Assembly: GCF_040459645.1 (NCBI RefSeq) | Contig: NZ_JARVHQ010000001.1 | Span: 806,001-870,000, forward strand | DNA: 64,000 nt | From: Bacillus cereus group sp. RP43 | GTDB lineage: Bacteria > Bacillota > Bacilli > Bacillales > Bacillaceae_G | Direction: 5' to 3' | Part shown: positions 1 through 7,556 of the stretch, one piece after another | Layout of the letters: the number at the start of each line of letters is the position of its first letter | How positions within the stretch are numbered: the first letter of the stretch is position 1 | The notes under the pieces: generated by a model | What the model saw: only the letters and a program-made list of their open reading frames with translations | The model's database searches: none | What the model was told of the DNA's origin: nothing | Translations under genes and position numbers: made by a program

Positions 1-430
1 GGGTAATTTAACAGCGGTGTTTCATTTATTAAAACTTGTCGTACCGATTATGAGAAGCCAGCAATTTGGCCGTATTATTAACTATGGATTTCAAGGGGCA
101 GATAGCGCGCCTGGATGGATTTATCGTTCAGCCTTTGCAGCTGCGAAAGTCGGTCTTGTTTCTTTAACGAAAACAGTCGCATACGAAGAAGCTGAATACG
201 GTATTACTGCGAATATGGTATGTCCTGGTGATATAGTTGGTGAAATGAAAGAAGCGACGATTGAAGAAGCGCGAAAGCTGAAAGGTAGTAACACACCAAT
301 TGGTAGATCTGGAACAGGTGAAGATATCGCAAGAACCATTTCGTTTTTATGTGAAGAAGATTCCGATATGATTACTGGTACGATTATTGAAGTAACCGGT
401 GCTGTTGATGTCATTCATAGACATCGATAG
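1..430 (+). CDS. SDR family oxidoreductase, 5' truncated by window
   Basis: This is the C-terminal part of a classical short-chain dehydrogenase/reductase. The reading frame is open from base 2, so the start codon and the NAD(P)-binding Gly motif lie before the window. Visible hallmarks are GRIIN (beta 5), TANMVCPGDI (beta 6, usually NxxxPG) and the C-terminal ITGTIIEVTGA strand. The usual catalytic YxxxK reads FAAAK (Phe at 134-136), and no Ser stands 13 residues before it, so classical SDR catalysis is doubtful. B. subtilis has a fabG-like SDR gene (ytkK) in this neighbourhood, which may be the ortholog. Family call is firm; substrate is unknown. Confidence 0.85.
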   Translation, partial: GNLTAVFHLLKLVVPIMRSQQFGRIINYGFQGADSAPGWIYRSAFAAAKVGLVSLTKTVAYEEAEYGITANMVCPGDIVGEMKEATIEEARKLKGSNTPIGRSGTGEDIARTISFLCEEDSDMITGTIIEVTGAVDVIHRHR

Positions 431-459
431 AATTAAATAAAGTGAAGTTTCTAATAATG

Positions 460-503
460 GGACAGTTTATCCTTTATACTGAGAGATACGGATAATACTG
501 TCC
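460..503 (+). terminator. Hairpin after SDR gene, probable weak terminator
   Basis: An imperfect 13-bp stem (GGACAGT-TTATCC against GGATAATACTGTCC, one extra base) is followed by TTTAATG. The stem is strong but the T-run is poor, so it may terminate weakly or serve another role. Confidence 0.45.
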
Positions 504-545
504 TTTAATGTAATATTAAATCTATCGGAAAACTTGTACTGTTTT

Positions 546-599
546 TTGTCAAATATTGAGATATTATGTTAGAATATAAGAGCGTAGAAAGCGCTTTAA
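546..599 (+). promoter_or_regulatory. ald promoter with cre-like site
   Basis: A sigma-A type promoter TTGTCA-N18-TAGAAT lies at 546-575. The palindromic AGAAAGCGCTTTAA at 586-599 begins a few bases after the expected start site and differs from the CcpA cre TGAAAGCGCTTTCA at two positions. A downstream cre would act as a roadblock to transcription. CcpA control is inferred. Confidence 0.5.
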
Positions 600-643
600 A
601 AAATGATTCAGGGGTCATTTCATAACTCAAGGGGGAACTAATA

Positions 644-1777
644 ATGCGTATCGGTATTCCAACAGAAATTAAAAACAATGAAAACCGTGTGGCAATGACG
701 CCAGCGGGAGCTGTACATTTAGTACAAAATGGTCATGAAGTTTTTGTTCAAAAAGGATCAGGTATAGGATCAGGCTTTACAGATGAAGAATACGTACAAG
801 CTGGTGCGAAACTTGTTGAAACTGCTGAAGAAGCATGGAATCAAGATATGGTTATGAAGGTAAAAGAGCCAGTTGCAAGTGAATACGGTTATTTCCGCGA
901 AGGTTTAATTTTATTCACATACTTACACTTAGCTCCAGAGCCAGAATTAACAAAAGCATTAATTGATAACAAAGTGGTATCAATTGCATACGAAACAGTA
1001 CAATTAGACAATCGTTCTTTACCATTACTTGCACCAATGAGTGAAGTAGCTGGTCGTATGGCTGCGCAAATCGGTGCACAGTTCCTTGAGAAAAACAAAG
1101 GCGGAAAAGGTATTTTACTTGCAGGTGTTCCAGGGGTTAAACGCGGTAAAGTAACAATTATCGGTGGTGGTCAAGCTGGTACAAACGCAGCGAAAATTGC
1201 AGTAGGTTTAGGTGCAGATGTAACAATCATCGACTTAAGTGCAGAACGTCTTCGTCAATTAGATGACATTTTTGGAAACCAAGTAAAAACGTTAATGTCT
1301 AACCCGTACAACATTGCAGAAGCTGTAAGAGAATCTGATCTTGTAATCGGTGCAGTATTAATCCCAGGTGCAAAAGCGCCAAAACTTGTAACAGAAGAAA
1401 TGATTCAATCGATGGAACCAGGTTCTGTCGTTGTAGATATCGCGATTGACCAAGGTGGTATTTTCGAAACAACTGACCGTATTACAACTCATGACAACCC
1501 AACTTATGAAAAACATGGTGTTGTTCACTATGCAGTTGCAAATATGCCAGGTGCGGTTCCACGTACATCAACTCTTGCATTAACAAACGTAACAGTACCA
1601 TATGCAGTACAAATTGCTAACAAAGGCTATAAAGATGCTTGCTTAGGCAATGCTGCATTATTAAAAGGTATTAACACATTAGATGGCTATGTAACATTCG
1701 AAGCAGTTGCAGAAGCGCACGGCTTACAATACGCTGATGCGAAAGAGCTTCTTGAAAAAGCTCCTGCTTTATCATAA
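644..1777 (+). CDS. ald: Alanine dehydrogenase
   Basis: NAD-dependent alanine dehydrogenase, interconverting L-alanine with pyruvate plus ammonia; in bacilli it supports alanine catabolism and sporulation. The 377-aa product has the family's usual length and opens with [18 protein letters not shown], carrying the conserved substrate-binding Arg and the family signature. The nucleotide-binding motif [20 protein letters not shown] lies near residues 175-194. RBS GGGGGAAC precedes the ATG. The gene stands alone between its own promoter and a strong terminator at 1790-1821. Identification is secure. Confidence 0.97.
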   Translation: MRIGIPTEIKNNENRVAMTPAGAVHLVQNGHEVFVQKGSGIGSGFTDEEYVQAGAKLVETAEEAWNQDMVMKVKEPVASEYGYFREGLILFTYLHLAPEPELTKALIDNKVVSIAYETVQLDNRSLPLLAPMSEVAGRMAAQIGAQFLEKNKGGKGILLAGVPGVKRGKVTIIGGGQAGTNAAKIAVGLGADVTIIDLSAERLRQLDDIFGNQVKTLMSNPYNIAEAVRESDLVIGAVLIPGAKAPKLVTEEMIQSMEPGSVVVDIAIDQGGIFETTDRITTHDNPTYEKHGVVHYAVANMPGAVPRTSTLALTNVTVPYAVQIANKGYKDACLGNAALLKGINTLDGYVTFEAVAEAHGLQYADAKELLEKAPALS

Positions 1778-1789
1778 TAGAAATAAAAT

Positions 1790-1821
1790 AAAGACCTTTC
1801 CTTTGTAGGAAGGGTCTTTTT
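1790..1821 (+). terminator. ald terminator
   Basis: A 13-bp stem built on AAAGACC and GGTCTTT with one T-G pair is followed by a T-run. It ends the ald transcript and can also serve the converging gene at 1829. Confidence 0.9.
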
Positions 1822-1828
1822 GTTTAAA

Positions 1829-2254
1829 CTAATTATCTAATTTCTTCACAATTTTCAAACCGAACATCATTGTGAAGAAAAGAATTCCAAACAAGTAATA
1901 CAGGGCATACTCAACTCGTATCGTCGAATTTTTGTCAGTGATATATAAAATAAATAGTATCGCAGAACCGATTAAATGAGAGAGACCGAAAATTTGCGCC
2001 ATAAGTTTTAAACTCATCTTCTCGATTCTTTCATCCATCTCAGGTAATGGATATTTCTCGGAATCGTTCTTTTTTTTCTTAAAGAATATTCGTTTCACTA
2101 CTAATAGTATCAAGGCTAAGAGTATGTATACGCCAGCGAATAGAAGGACAGAACGAATCTTTTCTTCATCATTACTATTGAAATAAAGAAAAGTTGAACC
2201 TAACAATAAAATGGTAAGATGCGAAATGAACTCTTGATTAAAAGTATTTTTCAT
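1829..2254 (-). CDS. Four-helix membrane protein coupled to HTH regulator
   Basis: The 141-aa protein has about four hydrophobic segments (near residues 9-25, 36-54, 88-104 and 117-134) and a central charged stretch containing the sequence PEMDERI. Genes paired with YozG-like Cro/C1 regulators often encode such small DUF2178-like membrane proteins with a D-E-R motif, but I cannot assign the family firmly. Its ATG overlaps the stop of the upstream regulator gene (ATGA), so the two are translationally coupled and share the promoter at 2504-2532. Function unknown. Confidence 0.75.
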   Translation of the reverse strand: MKNTFNQEFISHLTILLLGSTFLYFNSNDEEKIRSVLLFAGVYILLALILLVVKRIFFKKKKNDSEKYPLPEMDERIEKMSLKLMAQIFGLSHLIGSAILFILYITDKNSTIRVEYALYYLFGILFFTMMFGLKIVKKLDN

Positions 2255-2466
2255 TCTTTTTCCTCCCCAGTTTTATCTAATTGAAATAAATCTTCTACTT
2301 TACAGTTGAAAAACTCACATAATTTCAATGCTAATTCTAAACTTGGGTTGTATTTATTCTTCTCGATAGCGATGAGGGATTGTCTAGTGATTTGAACAGA
2401 GGAAGCTAATTGTTCTTGGGTGATGTCTCTAACGACGCGGAATTGTTTCACCTTATTTTTAATCAA
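2251..2466 (-). CDS. Cro/C1-type (XRE) transcriptional regulator
   Basis: A compact 71-aa single-domain HTH protein. The core VKQFRVVRDITQEQLASSV, then ITRQSLIAIEKNKYNPSL, is the classic five-helix XRE fold of the YozG type. I chose the TTG at 2464-2466 because AAAGGAG precedes it and because upstream ATGs in frame (up to 2556) lie in or before the -10 box of the promoter at 2504-2532 and could not be on its transcript. It is cotranscribed with the overlapping membrane-protein gene. Tandem operator repeats at 2523-2564 suggest self-regulation. The domain call is secure; targets are inferred. Confidence 0.85.
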   Translation of the reverse strand: MIKNKVKQFRVVRDITQEQLASSVQITRQSLIAIEKNKYNPSLELALKLCEFFNCKVEDLFQLDKTGEEKE

Positions 2467-2503
2467 ATATACAAAGTCTCCTTTTTGTAAATTTGTTACA
2501 TTT

Positions 2504-2532
2504 ATCATATCCATTTTTAGGTAAAAAGTAAA
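2504..2532 (-). promoter_or_regulatory. Promoter of HTH/membrane-protein operon
   Basis: On the minus strand TTTACT (2527-2532) and TATGAT (2504-2509) are separated by exactly 17 bp. The predicted start site near 2497 gives a leader of about 30 nt before the TTG start. Confidence 0.65.
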
Positions 2533-2564
2533 TGAAACTTTACAAAAAGTAAACAAAACTTTAC
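2523..2564. repeat. Two tandem 21-bp operator-like repeats
   Basis: Units 2523-2543 and 2544-2564 are identical except for two adjacent bases. Each contains the inverted arms GTAAA and TTTAC. The first unit covers the -35 box of the HTH operon, and the second lies near a TATAAT at 2581-2586 that could drive the divergent gene at 2646. This is a likely operator for the adjacent regulator. Confidence 0.6.
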
Positions 2565-2645
2565 GTGAAATATAGCTTGTTATAATGTTATTTTTTGTGA
2601 TAATTTGGAATTAAATGAAAAATGAAAGTCAAAAGAGGGGATTCA

Positions 2646-3074
2646 ATGGGAAGTAAAAAGAGGAAGAAAAAGCAAGCTAAGAGACAAAAATATATAAAGA
2701 AAAAAGAGGAACAGAACATACCGACTCCCAAAAAAGTAGTCCTTATGATAGAAAAAATATTTCGATATATTTGTATGTTCTTGTATGTGATTTTTTGCGT
2801 GTTTTTATGTGGGATGGTTAAAAATTTTGGGATAACTCCTAATGTTATTGAGGATATTTTAGGCGTTATACTTGTCGCGACAGAAGGAATTTTATTCTTT
2901 ATAGTATTTGATAAAGTATGGCCTAGTCATGAAAGTAAGAAAGATAAGCAAAGAAAAATGAGCAAACAATCTTCATACGCTTCAAGCTCATCAAGTGGAT
3001 TTGGTGATTACAGTAGTAACGATTGTAGCGGCTCAAGTGACGGTGGAGGAGATTGCGGAGGTGGTGGAGACTAA
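2646..3074 (+). CDS. Two-helix membrane protein with Ser/Gly/Cys-rich tail
   Basis: A 142-aa protein in three parts: a very basic N-terminus (MGSKKRKKKQAKRQKYIKKK), two transmembrane helices (roughly residues 40-60 and 70-92), and a tail of Ser, Gly, Asp and two Cys ending in GDCGGGGD. Start 2646 was preferred over the ATG at 2622 because AGAGGGG stands at the right distance. Low-complexity Gly/Ser ends after helices occur in various Firmicute membrane proteins. I do not recognise a named family and assign no function. It is divergent from the HTH gene and may share its operator. Confidence 0.7.
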   Translation: MGSKKRKKKQAKRQKYIKKKEEQNIPTPKKVVLMIEKIFRYICMFLYVIFCVFLCGMVKNFGITPNVIEDILGVILVATEGILFFIVFDKVWPSHESKKDKQRKMSKQSSYASSSSSGFGDYSSNDCSGSSDGGGDCGGGGD

Positions 3075-3118
3075 ATTAGTTTTTCAGAAGAACGACTAAT
3101 GAAAGGGTGGGACGAAAT

Positions 3119-3451
3119 ATGGAGACTGTGAATTTAATAGAATTAACAAAGGACATTCAAGATCAACATAAAAACTTCGTCGTTTCAAATGTGAATAGTC
3201 ATTGCTTACGAATCGCTGTATTTACTGGTGAATATGATTGGCACTATCATTCTAATTCGGATGAATTATTTATTGTGTTAGAGGGAGAATTACTTATCGA
3301 TTTTCAAGATGGAGAAACGGCGGTTTTAAAGCCAAATGATTCGATTTTAATTCCAGCATGCACGATTCATAGAACGAGAGCATTAAAGAGAACGGTAAAT
3401 CTTTGTTTTGAAAATATAGAGGCTGATACGATTAAGGTGGAGCAATTATGA
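3119..3451 (+). CDS. Small cupin-domain protein
   Basis: A single cupin of 110 aa. Motif 1 is HYHSNSDELFIVLEGEL, with two His and a Glu as metal ligands. Motif 2 is PNDSILIPACTIHRTRA, with the late His. Such proteins bind sugars or small acids or work as small dioxygenases, isomerases or sensors. Start ATG 3119 follows AAAGGGTGG; a GTG at 3107 is also open. The stop overlaps the next ATG (ATGA), so it is coupled to the GNAT gene. Confidence 0.85.
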   Translation: METVNLIELTKDIQDQHKNFVVSNVNSHCLRIAVFTGEYDWHYHSNSDELFIVLEGELLIDFQDGETAVLKPNDSILIPACTIHRTRALKRTVNLCFENIEADTIKVEQL

Positions 3452-4236
3452 AAAAAATATCTGTAGCCGAGTATAGAAAAATCCTTCCGATTTTAGAAAG
3501 TCTTACAAGAACGACGACATTTGCTTATGCGGTATGTGATCAAATGATAGATGGTGAGGTTTTTGTAAACGAGTCATTAACAGCCGGGTTAATTATTACA
3601 GCTAATGGTATTTATTATTTGTTTGGTGATACTTATGATCAAAATTATAACGAAGATTTATTTTCATATATAAAAAAGGCTATTGAAAAAACAGAGAAGA
3701 GATTTACATTCTGCACTTCTAGCGAAGAATGGGAAATGATGATTGAAGAGCGTTTTAGTAATATGCTTCGGAACATCCCACGAATGAAATTTCAACGAGG
3801 GATTTTTGAAGAGAGAACACGAGTTGTAAACAAAAATACATATGAAGTGAAGCGTATTGATAGAAGAGATATAGAACGAAGTAGTGAATTTACAGAGGAG
3901 TACTACAAAGAATATTGGGGATCAAAAGAAACGTTTTTGAACGGTGGTTTTGGATTTTGTATAGAACAAGATGGGATAATTGTCGCTGAATGTGTTTCGA
4001 TATTTAGCGGGAATGGATTTGCTGAAATTGATATTGCGACGCATGAAGCATATCAAGGGAAAGGATTAGCCCAAGCTGTTGCAACACGGTTCATTGAACA
4101 TTGCATGCAAAATGATATTATACCGTGCTGGGATTGTTATGTAGACAATATTCCTTCGCAAAAATTAGCTAGTAAATTAAGTTTTTATAATCCAATAGAA
4201 TATAGTTTGTTTGTACGTAAGAGAACGGGGGAATAA
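3448..4236 (+). CDS. GNAT family N-acetyltransferase
   Basis: A 262-aa protein whose C-terminal half is a GNAT fold. FAEIDIATHEAYQGKGLAQA is motif A, with the acetyl-CoA loop (Q-x-x-G-K-G-x-A), followed by CWDCYVDNIPSQKLASKLSF (motif B). The N-terminal 130 residues match the longer two-part GNAT family PF12746 as I recall it. It overlaps the cupin gene by 4 bp and the DUF6176 gene follows 2 bp later, so all three form one transcript. Substrate unknown. Confidence 0.85.
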   Translation: MKKISVAEYRKILPILESLTRTTTFAYAVCDQMIDGEVFVNESLTAGLIITANGIYYLFGDTYDQNYNEDLFSYIKKAIEKTEKRFTFCTSSEEWEMMIEERFSNMLRNIPRMKFQRGIFEERTRVVNKNTYEVKRIDRRDIERSSEFTEEYYKEYWGSKETFLNGGFGFCIEQDGIIVAECVSIFSGNGFAEIDIATHEAYQGKGLAQAVATRFIEHCMQNDIIPCWDCYVDNIPSQKLASKLSFYNPIEYSLFVRKRTGE

Positions 4237-4238
4237 AA

Positions 4239-4583
4239 ATGAATGTGGAGTTAATGAGATTTAAAGTGAAACAAGGTAAAAGTCATCGTGTAGATGAATG
4301 GATGCAGCTTCTTAATGACAATATGAAAGAAGTGCTTTTGACATTAAACGACGAAAAGATGTACGTAGAGACAATTTTCCGGGAAATAAGAGATGGAGAA
4401 GAATACTTATATTGGTATTCTGTGCAAGGAGAAGGCGGGGCTCTTGTCGAAAATTCTCATCATGAAATTGATAAAAAGCACTTAGCGTTTTGGTATGAAT
4501 GTATTGATGAAGAAGTACCGTCTGTTGATATGAAAACAGAAGTTGTTATGATTCAAGATGTTGTGAAGGAAGCGATGAAATAA
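4239..4583 (+). CDS. DUF6176 family protein
   Basis: A 114-aa soluble protein beginning MNVELMRFKVKQGKSHRVDEW. The spacing of short beta strands with an EW motif near residue 21 fits DUF6176, a dimeric alpha/beta-barrel-like family of unknown role. RBS GGGGGAA lies inside the end of the GNAT gene and the gene starts 2 bp after its stop. It is third in the cupin-GNAT-DUF6176 cassette. Confidence 0.75.
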   Translation: MNVELMRFKVKQGKSHRVDEWMQLLNDNMKEVLLTLNDEKMYVETIFREIRDGEEYLYWYSVQGEGGALVENSHHEIDKKHLAFWYECIDEEVPSVDMKTEVVMIQDVVKEAMK

Positions 4584-4655
4584 TAGATTGGTATTTTATA
4601 ACCGTAAAATGGTCATCTTTTTGGTCGGAATATATATTATTGGAGATGCTGTAGG

Positions 4656-5111
4656 ATGAGAATTAGTAATAAATATATCACTCTCGATGAAATAGAAATA
4701 ATAAGAAAACCCTTAAATAAATTGCATGAATATCATAATAATAAATCAAAACATTTTTCTGGCGATTATCCAAGAATGAAATTTGAGGAACGTATTGAAA
4801 ATTATAAACAGAATTCAAAGTACGGAGAATATAGAATTGAATTATTAGTTGAGGCGGAAACAGATGATATATTAGGATTTTGTATAGCGTATAGTAAAAG
4901 TGTAAGCGGAAAGATTGAAGTTTTATTCGTTGATGAAAAATACCGAAGAAACGGATTTGGTTTGAAATTAATGAATAGTGCAGTGGAATGGTTTAAAGCG
5001 AAGAAGATAGATGAAATTGAATTAACAGTGGTGTACGGAAATGAAGCTGTATCGTTTTATGAAAAGCTGGGGTTTTATCCTCGTTCAATTATTATGGCAA
5101 CTAAGTCATAA
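4656..5111 (+). CDS. GNAT family N-acetyltransferase (short)
   Basis: A 151-aa single-domain GNAT protein. KIEVLFVDEKYRRNGFGLKL is motif A, with the R-R-N-G-F-G acetyl-CoA loop, and NEAVSFYEKLGFYPRS is motif B with the usual Tyr. RBS GGAGATG precedes the ATG. It lies 72 bp after the DUF6176 gene and may be read through from it. A terminator follows at 5186-5212. Substrate unknown. Confidence 0.85.
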   Translation: MRISNKYITLDEIEIIRKPLNKLHEYHNNKSKHFSGDYPRMKFEERIENYKQNSKYGEYRIELLVEAETDDILGFCIAYSKSVSGKIEVLFVDEKYRRNGFGLKLMNSAVEWFKAKKIDEIELTVVYGNEAVSFYEKLGFYPRSIIMATKS

Positions 5112-5185
5112 CGATAGTATGGGGAAAGATGAGTGAGAGTTTTGTTTCAAAAAATGATTCATATGTTACTAAAGTATATGTGTAG

Positions 5186-5212
5186 AGCACATCAAAATAG
5201 ATGTGCTTTTTA
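5186..5212 (+). terminator. Terminator after short GNAT gene
   Basis: AGCACATC and GATGTGCT form an 8-bp stem followed by a TTTTTA run. The ATG of the debris ORF at 5201 lies inside this stem. Confidence 0.85.
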
Positions 5213-5422
5213 TTAAGCTGTATTTGGATATCTTTAAGTGAAAATAAAAGGGGATATCAAGAATTTTTTAGGACAAAATATAAAGAAATACAAAACACTA
5301 AACCAAAAGAACTACCAATATACGGTGTAGTTGTAACAGGCAATACAGAGGATTTACAAAGTTTACAAGGAGCACCATATATTAAGGCTGCTGTTAGAGG
5401 TGTAACAGTTGAGAAATATTAA
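5201..5422 (+). pseudogene. Remnant of anti-sigma factor C-terminal domain
   Basis: The last 45 or so residues (ELPIYGVVVTGNTEDLQSLQ, then YIKAAVRGVTVEKY) look like the end of the Sigma_reg_C domain of extracytoplasmic-function anti-sigma factors, as I remember that family. The zinc-binding N-terminus, the transmembrane helix and most of the domain are missing. The only ATG lies in a terminator stem with no ribosome binding site, and no sigma-factor gene is adjacent. I read it as a decayed 3' fragment. Confidence 0.6.
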
Positions 5423-5485
5423 TTACAAGTAATTAATTCGAATAATCAGAAAACTTATGTTATAATATGGGAAAAGGAGGTTTAT

Positions 5486-5692
5486 ATGAGGCAAATACAT
5501 GGAGCAATTTATATTTACATAACAATGTTTTTCGTGGTGATATCCTATGGATTAGGGCACGTGTATTCGCATCCTATACTAACTTTTTTAAGCGGAGCAT
5601 GTATGGCGTTTGCGCTTCTTGTCCACCTTTTCTCAGTTTGGATCGTGAAATTTCAAATAAATATTAGTGAAATAGAAGAAGGCACTTTTTGA
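5486..5692 (+). CDS. Small two-helix membrane protein
   Basis: A 68-aa protein (MRQIHGAIYIYITMFFVVIS...) with two hydrophobic helices, about residues 5-26 and 32-54, and a short charged tail. A near-perfect AAAAGGAGG lies 6 bp before the ATG. A terminator hairpin overlaps the stop codon. A second frame open from 5467 has no such RBS and was rejected. No family recognised. Confidence 0.7.
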   Translation: MRQIHGAIYIYITMFFVVISYGLGHVYSHPILTFLSGACMAFALLVHLFSVWIVKFQINISEIEEGTF

Positions 5693-5708
5693 GTGGCCTT
5701 CTTTTTTT
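5678..5708 (+). terminator. Terminator overlapping small membrane gene
   Basis: GAAGGCACT pairs with AGTGGCCTTC (one bulged C), then seven T. The stop codon of the 68-aa gene sits in the loop/arm. Confidence 0.85.
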
Positions 5709-5735
5709 AATAATATTAATGAAGCGTTTAGTACA

Positions 5736-5888
5736 ATGACACAAACGTCAGAAATTCATAAAGGAGCAAAGGTTGAAATGAAGTCTTCTTGTGTAAGTTG
5801 TGCACCTCTATCTAAAGATGAACCGATAGAGGTTGTGATTAAATGGGATGATAAGTATGAAGAGAAGATGGTTTTAAAGCGGAAATAG
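5736..5888 (+). pseudogene. Short ORF, probable 3' remnant of a lost gene
   Basis: A 50-residue frame (MTQTSEIHKGAKVEMKSSCV ... EEKMVLKRK) with protein-like composition and a CVSC pair. There is no ribosome binding site before the ATG, and the frame stays open upstream into the preceding terminator, as expected for a truncated C-terminus. It could be a real small gene, but debris beside the anti-sigma remnant is more likely. Confidence 0.35.
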
Positions 5889-5908
5889 CGTAGAGTGAGG
5901 GATTAAAA

Positions 5909-6280
5909 ATGAATAGGAATATGAAAATTTCTATGTATATATTTTTAAGTGTATTTCTAATCATATTATCAGCGTGTACTACAAAACCAGTAGAGCGAGT
6001 AACGGTCAAAAAAGTACCTAAAGAAGGGTATGTCATATTAAGAAATGATACGGTATTTTTTGTCGGTGATAAAACGTTTAACACAAGAGTAGATTTGCAA
6101 AATTATATGGAACAACAAATGAATAAAGATCATCCATCAGATATAGTTCTGAGTTTTAAAGATAAAGATGCAAATAATAAACTAAAAACAGGGGATAAAA
6201 TAAAAGTATGGTCTTCTCAAATACTTGAAAGCTATCCAGCAAAAATGATTGTAGAGAAATTTGAAATAGTAGAGAAATAG
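5909..6280 (+). CDS. DUF3221 lipoprotein (YobA-like)
   Basis: A 123-aa secreted lipoprotein. The signal peptide is basic N-terminus, hydrophobic core and lipobox LSAC, with Cys near residue 22. The mature part has EGYVILRNDTVFFV and GDKIKVW, typical of the DUF3221 beta-barrel. RBS GTGAGGGA precedes the ATG. It is likely anchored on the outer face of the membrane. Role unknown. A terminator follows at 6282-6309. Confidence 0.8.
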   Translation: MNRNMKISMYIFLSVFLIILSACTTKPVERVTVKKVPKEGYVILRNDTVFFVGDKTFNTRVDLQNYMEQQMNKDHPSDIVLSFKDKDANNKLKTGDKIKVWSSQILESYPAKMIVEKFEIVEK

Positions 6281-6281
6281 G

Positions 6282-6309
6282 AAAGGCAGCAATTACGCTG
6301 CCTTTTTTC
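6282..6309 (+). terminator. Terminator between lipoprotein and peptidase genes
   Basis: AAAGGCAGC and GCTGCCTTT form the stem, followed by Ts. It lies between converging genes. Confidence 0.85.
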
Positions 6310-7407
6310 TTATTTCACAAATTGTAATTCTTTCGGGAATTTCGTTAAAATTTCTGATCCATCTTTTGTGATGTAAATATCATCTTCAATACGAACGCCG
6401 CCTACGTTTGGTACGTAAATACCTGGTTCGATTGTGAAGACCATACCTTCTCTTAATAGAGACTCGTTGCCTTCTTTTACATCTGGGTATTCGTGTACGC
6501 TAATTCCAAGTCCGTGACCAAGGCGGTGTGGGAAGAAGTCTCCGTAACCTGCATCTGCGATAACAGAGCGAGCAGCGTTGTCAATTGCACCAAATGTAAC
6601 ACCTGGTTTACATGCTTCAACTGCTTGTAGTTGTCCGGCAAGTACAGTGTTGTAAATGCGAGTTTGTTCTTCAGAAATATCACCAAATGCTACTGTACGT
6701 GTAATGTCAGAGCAATAACCTTCAATGATTACACCTAAATCAAATAGTACGAAATCGCCGCGTTTCATTTTGTTTGCACCCGGAATACCGTGTGGAAGAG
6801 CAGAGTTTGCACCTGCTAATACCATCGTATCGAATGACATTTTATGGATGCCTTTTGTTTTCAATTCATGCTCAATAATTGCTAATACTTCTAGTTCGCT
6901 GCGATTTTCTTTAATTGCATTTACACCAACTTCAACAGCATAATCTGCCATTTTAGCTGCTTCACGTAAAATAGAAAGTTCTTTTTCATCTTTAATTAAG
7001 CGAAGCTCGCGAACTTTCTCTTCAGCTGATTTGAAAGCTGCATTTGGGAATAATTTTGTTAATTCTTCGTAACGCTCTACGTTTAAATGTTCTTTTTCAA
7101 TTGCAACTGCATTTGCATCGATACCACGATCTTTAATTGCTTTTGCAATCATATCCCATGGTCTGTCCGTATCAGTAAATCCGATGATTTCATGTGCCCA
7201 GCCAGCGTTACGAGCTTGGCCTTCTTCCATTTTAGGACAAATTAAAATAGGTTCTTTTTCTTGGAATACAAACATACCAAGTAGTCTTTCGTGTGGTTCA
7301 CAATGGAAGTTCGTCATGTAGAAAACGTTCGGTGTAGAAGTTAAGAACGCAGCTTCTACGTTTTTTTCTTTTAGCCATTGCATTAAATTTTCTAATCTAG
7401 CATTCAT
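6310..7407 (-). CDS. M24 family Xaa-Pro peptidase
   Basis: A 365-aa member of the aminopeptidase P/prolidase family, likely cleaving X-Pro dipeptides or N-terminal X-Pro bonds in the cytoplasm. A creatinase-like N-domain (residues 1-130) precedes the pita-bread fold. All five metal ligands are visible: FDLG, SDITRT, the His in HRLGHGLG, TIEPG and RIEDD. RBS GGGGGTG precedes the ATG. It is transcribed alone, convergent with the lipoprotein gene and divergent from ytkL. Confidence 0.92.
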   Translation of the reverse strand: MNARLENLMQWLKEKNVEAAFLTSTPNVFYMTNFHCEPHERLLGMFVFQEKEPILICPKMEEGQARNAGWAHEIIGFTDTDRPWDMIAKAIKDRGIDANAVAIEKEHLNVERYEELTKLFPNAAFKSAEEKVRELRLIKDEKELSILREAAKMADYAVEVGVNAIKENRSELEVLAIIEHELKTKGIHKMSFDTMVLAGANSALPHGIPGANKMKRGDFVLFDLGVIIEGYCSDITRTVAFGDISEEQTRIYNTVLAGQLQAVEACKPGVTFGAIDNAARSVIADAGYGDFFPHRLGHGLGISVHEYPDVKEGNESLLREGMVFTIEPGIYVPNVGGVRIEDDIYITKDGSEILTKFPKELQFVK

Positions 7408-7556
7408 CGATTGGCACCCCCGAGATATTTAATTACAAATATAACTTTACATCGGAGGAAAGTGTTATGACAAGTAAATAGATGTTAGAAAAGACAGGGA
7501 ATTGAGAAATCATGTAGAATAAAAAGTGAGAATGTGAATAGGGGAGGAATGTAATG

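Noticed and set aside
5467..5667. 66-codon plus frame overlapping the 68-aa membrane gene
   Set aside because: The alternative frame at 5486 has a perfect RBS and a coherent two-helix product.
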